27,805 nt of DNA from Treponema sp. UBA3662 (GTDB taxonomy: Bacteria; Spirochaetota; Spirochaetia; Treponematales; Treponemataceae): assembly GCA_002373205.1 (NCBI GenBank), contig DFJV01000111.1:6884-34688 (forward strand), in the 5' to 3' direction. Under the pieces are notes generated by a model that did no database searches, was not told where the DNA came from, and worked only from the letters and a program-made list of their open reading frames with translations. Shown here in pieces: positions 14,324-21,290 of this stretch. Numbering within the stretch: the first letter of the stretch is position 1; each line of letters begins with the position of its first letter. The translations under genes and the position numbers were made by a program.

Positions 14324-16195
14324 CTAATCGCTTACGTAGAAGTAAATATTAAGGAACACGTCACTGCTCCTTGTATCTATATTACATTCATTACCGTTGT
14401 TTCGTTTGTAAGCCACAAGCCGGTTAAGATAAATTTTCTCATTAAGCTGACTAATATTATCGCTACTTTCTTTTAAATTAGATGTTATGTGCAGATAATC
14501 AGTTTTACTATTCATCGTGAAAGTACAAGTGTTTCTCCAGAACTCTTCCCAGTTAAATTCATCAAAATTAATGTCGTCAAACTCACGAAGAGTTTTTGTT
14601 TCTGTTTCTGAATCGTTTTTAGAGATATAGATACAACGGTTCATCTCGCATTCATCTCCGTCATCATCCATATTGCAGTACAACCGCGTAAATCCATTCC
14701 AGACAGTTACCGGCTTCATCTTTGCATAAATCTTTTTTTCGTGCACGGGGACTGGGGTGCAGTGTTCCTTTGTAATGCTTACGCTGACGGTATGGAAGTT
14801 ATTGTCAGACAGTACATGATTGGCTATGTTTGTCGTTACCGGGTCACCGCCGTCTATTACAATTTGCATTTCTGCGCCAGAGCCAAGGTAGGTGTTGGTT
14901 ACGCTAAGCATAAGATTGTCATAGGAAAGGTAGCTGTACTTCATAATGTTGTAGTCTTCGCCGTCGGCAGGGTTTGTTTTTGTTTCCGTTGTTTCTGTTC
15001 CGGTATATACAATATCTGGAGCGGTCAGTTTTGGAACAAGGTAATATTTCTTTTTTATAACAATCGGGCGGCACAAATTCTTGGAGACAGTAATTTTTAT
15101 ATTGTAAAAACCTTCCCCGGTTGAATTTGCAGCGGTTGCCATAGAAGTTTTGTTCTGGATATTTTCCGTAGTTTTTACGCCGTTAATGTCTACTTCCATG
15201 GTTGCGGCGGCATCGTTGTTTTGCGCGGTAAAGCCGTAAGTTTCTCCTGTGTATTCAAACACTTCGTACTTTTCCCCATCCGGCCCAAGCAGTTTTTCGC
15301 CAGTCGTCTGTCCATTAGTTCCAAATACAACGGTTGGTTCCATTACGTAGCAGGCGCCAAGGGCAGATGCCGTACTAACAGTTTCGCTCTTGAATCCGTC
15401 ACTGGGTCTTATGGCGGTAACAACGTAATCGTATTGAAGGGAAGCTTCCTGGCTTTCAAAATAATAGACAAATTCGCCGGAAGCAAGGCTGTCGTCTTTT
15501 GTAAGGGTTTTGGAATCCACCAGACGGTAGGAGCCGCCATCATAAAGGTAACAGTCAACCTTGTACTGCAAGCCGTCCACAGATCCACCATCCTTGTTCC
15601 GCTCAAGATTCTGGGGATAGTCAAAATGAAGGCAGTGGTAGCCGTATTCCACCGTTGTTGGATTCTTTAGGTTCCTTGGGGCATCGGGCGGTGTGTTCTG
15701 AATGAAAGAATATGAATATGGAACTTCAAATTTTGCCTCGTCCTTGATGATGTAAAAATGGCCCTTTACTTCCAGGTAGTGCTTTTCCGTTTCGTCGGAA
15801 AGGGTCATGTTAAGGGATATGGCAGACTTGTCTTGCGAAAGGGAAACGGACTTGTCCCTTGCAACCTCTTCTCCGTTTGTGTCCAAGACTGAATAATAGG
15901 GGCCTTCTTCGCCGTCAACCTCAAGGTCAAACTGGCGGGCATTTGTAAGAAGTACGCTTATGTCCACAGGATTTTTTGCCGCAATGTTGGGAGTTCCGCT
16001 TACCTTTCTGTAGGGAGTCTCTACGTCTATGCGGCCAACGGTAACGTTTTCCGTCCAGTATTCGTGGTATTCCCTTACAGGCTCGTTAAAGGAATTTGAA
16101 CAGGCGGTAAAAAGCCATAGAATAGAATAGAATAGAATAGAATAGAATAGAATAGAATAGAATAGAATAGAGCGGACTTTGTTTTTCGGATGCAT
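14324..16195 (-). CDS. phase-variable surface lipoprotein (pentanucleotide repeat in signal peptide)
   Basis: This 623-residue lipoprotein starts, in my reading, at the ATG at 16195 (MHPKNKVRS), which has AGGAAG about six bases upstream. Two upstream in-frame ATGs (16222, 16243) precede or abut the predicted transcription start. The hydrophobic core of the signal peptide is (ILFYS)n, encoded by eleven TCTAT units. It ends WLFTAC with Cys32 as lipidation site. Residues about 165-280 resemble a fibronectin III-like fold (TPPDAPRNLKNP...YDYVVTAIRPSDG). Two homologous ~80-residue modules follow (NIKITVSKNLCRPIVIKKKYYLV and VSVSITKEHCTPVPVHEKKIYAK). The C-terminus is acidic and Cys-containing. No function is recognised; cell-surface display is inferred. 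With ten or twelve units the frame closes within 15 codons after the repeat. Confidence 0.8.
   Translation of the reverse strand: MHPKNKVRSILFYSILFYSILFYSILWLFTACSNSFNEPVREYHEYWTENVTVGRIDVETPYRKVSGTPNIAAKNPVDISVLLTNARQFDLEVDGEEGPYYSVLDTNGEEVARDKSVSLSQDKSAISLNMTLSDETEKHYLEVKGHFYIIKDEAKFEVPYSYSFIQNTPPDAPRNLKNPTTVEYGYHCLHFDYPQNLERNKDGGSVDGLQYKVDCYLYDGGSYRLVDSKTLTKDDSLASGEFVYYFESQEASLQYDYVVTAIRPSDGFKSETVSTASALGACYVMEPTVVFGTNGQTTGEKLLGPDGEKYEVFEYTGETYGFTAQNNDAAATMEVDINGVKTTENIQNKTSMATAANSTGEGFYNIKITVSKNLCRPIVIKKKYYLVPKLTAPDIVYTGTETTETKTNPADGEDYNIMKYSYLSYDNLMLSVTNTYLGSGAEMQIVIDGGDPVTTNIANHVLSDNNFHTVSVSITKEHCTPVPVHEKKIYAKMKPVTVWNGFTRLYCNMDDDGDECEMNRCIYISKNDSETETKTLREFDDINFDEFNWEEFWRNTCTFTMNSKTDYLHITSNLKESSDNISQLNEKIYLNRLVAYKRNNGNECNIDTRSSDVFLNIYFYVSD
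16117..16171 (-). repeat. pentanucleotide microsatellite, 11 units, contingency switch
   Basis: Fifty-five uninterrupted bases of period 5 (ATAGA on plus, TCTAT on the coding strand) lie inside the lipoprotein reading frame. Eleven units keep the frame open. Ten units lead to TTC CTT TAA and twelve to AGC CTG TAA shortly after the repeat. Three-unit changes keep frame but alter the h-region by five residues. Confidence 0.95.
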
Positions 16196-16226
16196 AATCT
16201 TCCTGTAATCATAGGTGGACATTTCC

Positions 16227-16254
16227 AGTATAGCACATGTCAAAGTAAATGCAA
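16227..16254 (-). promoter_or_regulatory. promoter of phase-variable lipoprotein
   Basis: On the minus strand TTGCAT (16249-16254), a 16-base spacer and TATACT (16227-16232). The predicted start near 16220 gives a leader of about 25 nt to the ATG at 16195. Confidence 0.45.
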
Positions 16255-16284
16255 CTATCCAAAAGGGTAGTTTTTTTTACCCTG

Positions 16285-16582
16285 AAACTCAGTTTTGTGT
16301 TCCGCTCCCAGGCAAATCCGTCTGAAAACCCGCGGTGTCGCGGAATAGGAAATTAAACTCGCTACGCTCGTTCCGCTCCAATGCGGGTTTTCAGCCGTCT
16401 TTGCCTTCCGCTACACACAAAACTGATTCCATAAGGCTAGGATTTAAGGAGATTAAATTCGTTACGGGGCTTGAAGCTAAGCACCTGTCACGCTACGCGC
16501 AAATGCGGGGTTTCAGCGCACAACGCTACGCACTTGCTACCGTTGTGTGTGTTCCGCTCCCAGGCAAATCCGTCTGAAAACC
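16285..16582 (+). repeat. R1-family repeat with exact 34-bp direct copies
   Basis: A 34-bp sequence beginning GTGTTCCGCTCCCAGGCAAA occurs at 16297-16330 and 16549-16582, 252 bp apart. A diverged inverted copy (GTTTTCAGCCGTCTTTGCC...ACACAAAACTGA) lies at about 16385-16430. The second copy ends 18 bp before the higBA promoter. It fills most of 16255-16600. Confidence 0.85.
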
Positions 16583-16600
16583 AATAAAGATATCCTTACC

Positions 16601-16630
16601 TTGACAAATATTCACTTTAATTCATATAAT
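16601..16630 (+). promoter_or_regulatory. consensus promoter of higBA, leaderless geometry
   Basis: TTGACA (16601-16606), an 18-base spacer and TATAAT (16625-16630), both perfect consensus. The ATG of the toxin gene begins six bases after the -10 box. Confidence 0.7.
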
Positions 16631-16636
16631 TAATGT

Positions 16637-17017
16637 ATGTGGAGTGTAGGTTCATCAGATGAATATGATGCTTGGTTTCTAACTTTGGATGAAGACTGTA
16701 AGGAGGCTGTATTACAAAGAGTACTTTTGCTTCGGCAGTACGGTCCTAACCTTCCTCGTCCATATGCAGATGTCCTTCGTGGTTCAAAGAAATATAGGAA
16801 CCTAAAAGAACTTAGAAATCAGACGCAGCAACATGTACTACGTGTATCCTATTATTTTGATTCTGCCAGAGAAGCTTTTCTGCTCATTGGCGGAGATAAA
16901 AAAGGCAAAGACCAAGATAAGTTTTACAAGGATTTAATTGCAGAATCCGAGGTAATCATTGAAAAACATGAGAAGAGGTTGGAAGATGAAAGACGCAATC
17001 AAAATGATGGAAAGTAA
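16637..17017 (+). CDS. higB: HigB/RelE-like toxin (phage Gp49-like family)
   Basis: This 126-residue protein fits the Gp49-like/HigB toxin family, ribosome-dependent mRNA interferases of the RelE superfamily. Visible marks are DEDCKEAVLQRVLLLRQYGPNLPRPYADVLRGSKKYRNLKELRNQ near the N-terminus (the 'GP.L..P....L.gs...LkELR' pattern), then LRVSYYFDSAREAFLLIGGDKKGKDQDKFYKDLI, the core strands with the Lys-rich loop. The toxin precedes the antitoxin, the higBA order, and the genes overlap by 32 bases. No ribosome binding site is seen; a perfect-consensus promoter ends six bases before the ATG, so the message may be leaderless. Autorepression by HigA at this promoter is expected from the family. 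Confidence 0.88.
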   Translation: MWSVGSSDEYDAWFLTLDEDCKEAVLQRVLLLRQYGPNLPRPYADVLRGSKKYRNLKELRNQTQQHVLRVSYYFDSAREAFLLIGGDKKGKDQDKFYKDLIAESEVIIEKHEKRLEDERRNQNDGK

Positions 17018-17291
17018 TATGTCTCCCGAAGCCGTAAGAAGAGCTCACATAAAAGCCGAGCAGGATATTATGTCAATCCGCCTTGCCCAGCTCCGCGAAG
17101 AACAGAATGTAAAACAATCTGAGATGGCAAATTTTACCCAGTCGTCCGTTTCAAAAATAGAAAAAAGAAAAGATATGAAAATATCTACATTAATAGATTA
17201 CCTTGACAGTCTTGGGATGGGCTTAAAAATCACAACATATTCGAAACAGGGTGTATCGGAGAAACAGGAAAAAATCCTGTTGAAAGTATAA
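16986..17291 (+). CDS. higA: HigA-type antitoxin, XRE helix-turn-helix
   Basis: This 101-residue protein is the expected partner of the toxin. The HTH_3 domain covers about residues 30-85 (MSIRLAQLREEQNVKQSEMANFTQSSVSKIEKRKDMKISTLIDYLDSLG), with the recognition helix at SQSSVSKIE-like residues. I choose the ATG at 16986 (MKDAIKMMESNM), preceded by AGAGG at a good distance; an upstream in-frame ATG at 16959 lacks one. The start lies inside the toxin gene. It should bind the promoter and neutralise HigB; both are family knowledge. No other genes are in the unit. Confidence 0.9.
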   Translation: MKDAIKMMESNMSPEAVRRAHIKAEQDIMSIRLAQLREEQNVKQSEMANFTQSSVSKIEKRKDMKISTLIDYLDSLGMGLKITTYSKQGVSEKQEKILLKV

Positions 17292-17329
17292 CAAAAAAAC
17301 TAACAAAGGTTCGTGTACAGAGATTCCGA

Positions 17330-17620
17330 AACATCCGACCATAGCTGGCGTGCGGTTGGAGCGTAGCGTTCGGAATGACATGTTCGGTATTTTTTTCACA
17401 CCCACAAGCCTAGCCCCGATTGTAGCACCGCCGAAGGCGTTCTGGAGAGAGGGAGCAAAGCGAGCGAACGGAAGAATGGAGCGCAAGCGGAAGTGCGAAA
17501 AGCGGGTAAAAATTGCTTCCTTGCAATTTTTACCCGTCAGTTTTCTTCGAAAACTGACCGGCTCTGTTTGCAAACAGGCAACGCGCCCTCCATGGGGCTA
17601 CTTGTTTGCGAGGGGGAAAA
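17330..17620. repeat. composite repeat with three back-to-back hairpins
   Basis: 17503-17536 is a perfect 14-bp stem (CGGGTAAAAATTGC). 17536-17558 is a 10-bp stem (GTCAGTTTTC/GAAAACTGAC). 17564-17577 is the palindrome CTGTTTGCAAACAG. 17568-17612 is an inverted R3 left module with CGCGCCCTCCATGG. The same kinds of hairpin recur at 24075-24128. The block separates convergent higA and the pyrophosphatase and could terminate either, though T-runs are poor. Nothing else is seen in 17292-17674. Confidence 0.75.
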
Positions 17621-17674
17621 ATTGCAAGCAGTTTAACCAACAAATGGGCTCCTAAAGAGAATTCAGAAAAAAAT

Positions 17675-19330
17675 TTAGCCTTCTACCAGTTTTGCAACCA
17701 ATTCGGAGAGCAGGGGCACCAGCTGTTTTTTGCGGGAAACTACGTCCTTTAGGTAATAGGTGTGCTCTTCGGTTTTGGGGAAGCCCAGGATGCTTTCAAA
17801 AGACGGTTCGGAGGCTATTAGCATTATGCTGCTTAGCTGGGTTATGTCCGTTACCAAAAGGGCGTGGAAGAGTTTTCCGCCTGCACGTCTGCTTGCTTCC
17901 AGGTCTGCAAAGAATTCGTCCTTGCGCTTTAGCACTTCGCCGGGGTCGTCCACTTCTATTTGGCTTACGCTGTACTTTATTTTGCCGTCCTCGTATTCCT
18001 TTAGGTCCTGGCCAATTACGTCGCTTGCGCTGCGTCCGCCTATTTTGCTTCCGTGGCGGATTATGTCGCTGCCAAGTTCCTTTATGTCCAGCTCCGTTAT
18101 GCTGCTAAGGTACTGGGCAGTTGCAACGTCGTATTCAGTCGTGGTTGCTGACTGGAGTATTAGGGTGTCGCTTAGGATTCCGCACAAAAGCAGGCTTGCT
18201 ATGTCCTTGGGAATTGAGACGTGGTTTTCGCGGTAGAGGTTTGCTATTATTGTGCTTGTTGAACCCACAGGCTTGTTGATGAGCGTTATTGGGTAGCGGG
18301 TGGAGAAGGTGTTGATTCTGTGGTGGTCTATTATTTCCTGTATTACGTAGTGTTCAACTCCTTCTATTGCCTGGCGGGCTTCGTTGTGGTCTACCAAAAT
18401 TACCTGTATGTTTGCTTCTGACAAGAGGTCGCTTTCGCTAAGGGTTCCGATTACCTTGTTGTTGGCATCGATTACCGGCAGGCAGCGGGCTGTGCTTTCT
18501 GCAAGCAGGGGGCGTATTTTCTGTACGGTTTCGTCTTGGCGTACGGGTTTTGCCTTGGAGTCTGCCATTGCGCTTACCGGGGATGAAAATTCTATTAGCA
18601 TGGCTGTGGTTGCGGTTGAATCATGTCCCGAAATTATTGAGACCCGGTTCTTTTTGGCAAGTTCACGCAGTTCTTTGTTTATTATGTAGTCCCTTGTTAC
18701 GATTAGGGCTTTTACTTTTGCCTCTATGCAAAGCCTTTGTATGTCTTCGCGGTCGCCTGTGATTACTATTATGTTTTCGCTTTTGCGTGCTTCCAGGAGC
18801 TTTTTGAATGTTGGCACGTCGTCGTCTGCAATCATTATGAAGCAGTTAAAGTATGTGTCAGGGTCAAATTCCACGATTGGGGTGGCGTTTAGCGTTTTTT
18901 CTATTAGGCGCAGGCTTGCAAGGAAGATGTCACCGCGGTTGGGGTTAAGGAGCTTGTAGGAATTTAGGGCAAAGGCGTTGTAGTTTAGGACACCCTTGTA
19001 GAGACCCTTTTCGTCCACGATGGGTAATATGGAAGAATTTGTGCCCATCATTTTGTCTACTGCCTTGCAAAGGGAAACGTCCTCTTTTACGGATTCGTAG
19101 TTTGTGTTCATGTAGAATTCAACTTTGGGAATCAGGTCTGCCATGTAAAGCGGGGGGTTTATCTTGAACCTTTTAAGGATGTATTCAGTCTGCGGGGAAA
19201 GGTGGCCGGCACGGGCTGCAATGTATTCGGGATGACCCAAAAGCTGCTTGAGCCTTGCGTAGGAAATGGCTGCAACGATGGAGTCTGTGTCGGGATTTCT
19301 ATGTCCAATGATGTAAACTTTCTTTGTCAT
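17675..19330 (-). CDS. ppaC: manganese-dependent inorganic pyrophosphatase with CBS and DRTGG domains
   Basis: This enzyme hydrolyses pyrophosphate to phosphate in the cytoplasm, pulling biosynthetic reactions forward. The 551-residue form is a family II pyrophosphatase with an inserted regulatory module. GHRNPDTDS (residues 9-17: His10, Asp14, Asp16) begins the DHH domain. CBS halves are near 73-125 and 250-305, with a DRTGG-like domain between (about 185-245; SGHDSTAT at 234-241). Then come VDHNE (313-317) and the DHH signature DHHRI (335-339), and a DHHA2 domain ends in SRKKQLVPLL (532-541). In related CBS-pyrophosphatases adenine nucleotides bind the CBS pair and set activity; here that is inferred. 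There is no Shine-Dalgarno. An extended -10 (TGGTATAAT, with TATAAT at 19339-19344) lies eight bases upstream of the ATG. Confidence 0.93.
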   Translation of the reverse strand: MTKKVYIIGHRNPDTDSIVAAISYARLKQLLGHPEYIAARAGHLSPQTEYILKRFKINPPLYMADLIPKVEFYMNTNYESVKEDVSLCKAVDKMMGTNSSILPIVDEKGLYKGVLNYNAFALNSYKLLNPNRGDIFLASLRLIEKTLNATPIVEFDPDTYFNCFIMIADDDVPTFKKLLEARKSENIIVITGDREDIQRLCIEAKVKALIVTRDYIINKELRELAKKNRVSIISGHDSTATTAMLIEFSSPVSAMADSKAKPVRQDETVQKIRPLLAESTARCLPVIDANNKVIGTLSESDLLSEANIQVILVDHNEARQAIEGVEHYVIQEIIDHHRINTFSTRYPITLINKPVGSTSTIIANLYRENHVSIPKDIASLLLCGILSDTLILQSATTTEYDVATAQYLSSITELDIKELGSDIIRHGSKIGGRSASDVIGQDLKEYEDGKIKYSVSQIEVDDPGEVLKRKDEFFADLEASRRAGGKLFHALLVTDITQLSSIMLIASEPSFESILGFPKTEEHTYYLKDVVSRKKQLVPLLSELVAKLVEG

Positions 19331-19338
19331 GATGTTTT

Positions 19339-19347
19339 ATTATACCA
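19339..19347 (-). promoter_or_regulatory. extended -10 promoter of pyrophosphatase gene
   Basis: TGGTATAAT on the minus strand, eight bases before the ATG at 19330, with no convincing -35. The predicted transcript has almost no leader. Confidence 0.45.
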
Positions 19348-19388
19348 CAAGTGTGCATTTCGTGCTATAATGGGGGTCAGAACACGGC

Positions 19389-19540
19389 AGTCTGTTTTGT
19401 GCTCCACGTCCAGAAAAATCTTTGGAGGCGGGTCCCAGTAACGGAAAAAATCAAGGAATCCTCCCTAAAGGGTCCCTCCTTGCTTTTTTCCTACGTCCCA
19501 CCTCCAAAGATTTTTCTTCCCGCTCCGCACAAAACAGACT
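19389..19540. repeat. 152-bp imperfect palindrome
   Basis: Outer arms AGTCTGTTTTGTGC (19389-19402) and its exact complement (19527-19540), middle arms AAAAATCTTTGGAGG (19414-19428) and complement (19501-19515), and inner arms GGAAAAAATCAAGGA (from about 19442) and complement (near 19474-19488, one mismatch) fold into one long hairpin. It sits between divergent ppaC and bacteriohemerythrin genes. There is no coding content. Confidence 0.9.
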
Positions 19541-19574
19541 AACGTAACTTCAAAAAATAAATTGGGGCTTTAAT

Positions 19575-20030
19575 ATGACAACTAACAACGAAAGCGCTGG
19601 TACTTACGAAGTACGTGATTATATAAAATGGGACAACAAATACGCCATCGGCATTCCCGGAATAGATGCCCAGCACAAGAGGCTTATAGAACTCTGCAAC
19701 GAAACATACAAAAAACTCATGCAGGGAGGCTCATCTTCCGAATCTGGAGCATGGAAGCCCCCGGTCAAGGAAGCGCTTACAGAATGTGTGGACTACGCAA
19801 TAATACACTTTGGCACGGAAGAAAAGCTCATGGCAGAAGCAAACTACCCCGACCTGCCAAGGCACAAGAAGGAGCACGACAAGTTTACCCGCAAGGTTCA
19901 GAAAGACTTTGAAGGCTTTGACGAAATGACCTTTACCAATGCGCTGCAGTTTGTAAAATTCCTCTACGACTGGATTCTTTCCCACGTAGCCCACGAAGAC
20001 AAGCTGATTGCAAACTTCATTCAAAAATAG
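19575..20030 (+). CDS. bacteriohemerythrin
   Basis: This 151-residue single-domain hemerythrin binds O2 reversibly at a di-iron centre, in anaerobes usually for oxygen sensing, storage or protection. All seven iron ligands are visible: His34 (GIDAQH), His78 and Glu82 (IIHFGTEE), His97 and His101 (RHKKEHDKF), His137 and Asp142 (SHVAHEDKL). Length is normal with a short extra N-terminus and an insertion around residues 51-64. No signal peptide is seen, so it is cytoplasmic. The start has GGGG seven bases upstream. The 152-bp palindrome lies just upstream. Its last 14 bases overlap the 3' end of radC on the other strand. Confidence 0.93.
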   Translation: MTTNNESAGTYEVRDYIKWDNKYAIGIPGIDAQHKRLIELCNETYKKLMQGGSSSESGAWKPPVKEALTECVDYAIIHFGTEEKLMAEANYPDLPRHKKEHDKFTRKVQKDFEGFDEMTFTNALQFVKFLYDWILSHVAHEDKLIANFIQK

Positions 20031-20958
20031 CCGCATCCTGTGGATGGTCATCCTGTGGATGGGCATCCTGTGGATTGTCATTCAAAGGATGCCCATCTTG
20101 TGGCTCACCCCTCAGAGAACGGTCAGTCTGCGGACGGTCATCCAGTGGGGTGCCATTCCAAGAACGGTCATCCTGCGAATGGTCAGTCTGCGGACGGTCA
20201 TCCAGTGGGGTGCCATTCCCAGAACGGTCATTCCGCGAACGGACATCTAAAGGAACCCCTTCCAAAGCCCCCCTTTCTTGGCCGACTGATTTTTTTAGCA
20301 TACCGTGCTCCAAAAAGCTAAAATAGGAGTCCGGGGTTATTATTATGTGGTCAAGAACCGTTATGCCCAGAACCTCCCCCGCAAGAAGCAGCCTCGAAGT
20401 TACATTCATGTCCTCCCGGCTTGGCAGGCACTTTCCAAAGGGATGATTGTGGCAGCATATTATGCCCGAAGCATTCACCCTTACCGCGTGGTTAAAGACT
20501 TCCCTTGGGTGAACCATTGTCCGCTTGGAAGTCCCAACGGAAACAACGTGCTCTTCTATTATTTCTCGGCTGCCGTTTAGGGCAATGCTAACAAAATGCT
20601 CCCTCTGCTCCAGGGAAAAATGCTTTACATAGGGAAGAATGTCCAAGGGGCTTGTAATAACACTCTTTAGGTAGCAGTTTCGCCTTCTGCCAATCTCCAC
20701 CGCCGCCGCCAAAGCAAGAGCCTTAGCGTAGCCAATACCGTCTATTAGGGTAAGGCGTTCCACCAAATCTTCGGGGTTACTGGTGTTTATAACCTTCATC
20801 GCCTTGTGGGCAAGCTGCTCAACCGGGCACTCCCTGGTTCCCTTGTTAAGAATCAGCATAAGAAGCTCTTCATCGCTTGGGTAGCCCAGCCCCCGCTCTA
20901 TCGTAAGCTCTCGGATATCCGGCTTTGTCTTTTGCGCTGCATAAAATTCATTTTCCAT
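20017..20958 (-). CDS. radC: RadC/JAB-domain protein with tandem-repeat C-terminal tail
   Basis: This protein belongs to the RadC family of JAMM-fold proteins whose role is still debated. The N-terminal helix-hairpin-helix part contains LTLIDGIGYAKALALAAAVEIGRR. The JAMM motif is HNHPFGKCLPSREDMNVT (H-x-H...S..D), and the domain ends around residue 225 (SFLEHGMLKKS). RadC proteins normally end there. Here about 85 residues follow, made of a 5-residue period (RSGNG TPLDD RPQTD, HPQDD HPQDA) rich in Asp, Pro, Gln, Arg and Gly and probably disordered. I start at the ATG at 20958 rather than the adjoining GTG. No Shine-Dalgarno is seen. The tail runs into the 3' end of the convergent bacteriohemerythrin gene, a 14-base overlap, consistent with loss of an older stop and repeat growth. 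Confidence 0.88.
   Translation of the reverse strand: MENEFYAAQKTKPDIRELTIERGLGYPSDEELLMLILNKGTRECPVEQLAHKAMKVINTSNPEDLVERLTLIDGIGYAKALALAAAVEIGRRRNCYLKSVITSPLDILPYVKHFSLEQREHFVSIALNGSREIIEEHVVSVGTSKRTMVHPREVFNHAVRVNASGIICCHNHPFGKCLPSREDMNVTSRLLLAGEVLGITVLDHIIITPDSYFSFLEHGMLKKSVGQERGALEGVPLDVRSRNDRSGNGTPLDDRPQTDHSQDDRSWNGTPLDDRPQTDRSLRGEPQDGHPLNDNPQDAHPQDDHPQDAAIFE
20035..20245. repeat. 15-bp and 60-bp tandem repeats encoding the RadC tail
   Basis: GGTCAGTCTGCGGACGGTCA begins at 20121 and again at 20181, a 60-bp unit repeated twice with few changes. At 20037-20083 a 15-bp unit (CCTGTGGATGGTCAT) occurs three times. All periods are multiples of 15, so copy changes preserve frame on both strands. 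Confidence 0.85.
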
Positions 20959-21024
20959 CACTTATATATGTGCCCTGAATTTTCAAAAACTAACAAGTTT
21001 GCGCAATTTTTTTTTTATTTTTCT

Positions 21025-21290
21025 TTTGGACGGTACTTTTTTAGGCTCTACCATTTTATATCTTGGCTAACTCGACCGCCCATGCCCTTCGTCACCGCCC
21101 TTCCACCCTTCGCTAACGCTCATTGCCGCTGCGCGTCAACTTCGGGGTTCCACGGCGGCGTACGTTTATCCGAGGTTGCCAAGCCCACCCGAACCACGGT
21201 TGGTGAGTCCTTCGACAAGCTCAGGAACCACCAGTCGAACTACGGTTGGTGAGTCCTTCGACTGGCTCAGGAACCACTCGTCGAACCGCC
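21025..21290 (+). repeat. R2 copy followed by R4 tandem pair
   Basis: 21025-21165 aligns with 13187-13345 (TACCATTTTATATC, GGCTAACTCGACCGCCC, GTCACCGCCCTTCC, ACGGCGGCGTA). 21191-21285 has two R4 units of period 46 bp (CGGTTGGTGAGTCCTTCGAC at 21197 and 21243). The last R4 unit supplies the final codons of the gene ending at 21267. There is no gene in 20962-21266. Confidence 0.8.

Noticed and set aside
20008..20326. Plus-strand frames encoding GHPVD-type repeats opposite the RadC tail
   Set aside because: The 15-bp period keeps several frames open at once; there is no ribosome binding site, while the RadC frame continues from a recognised domain.
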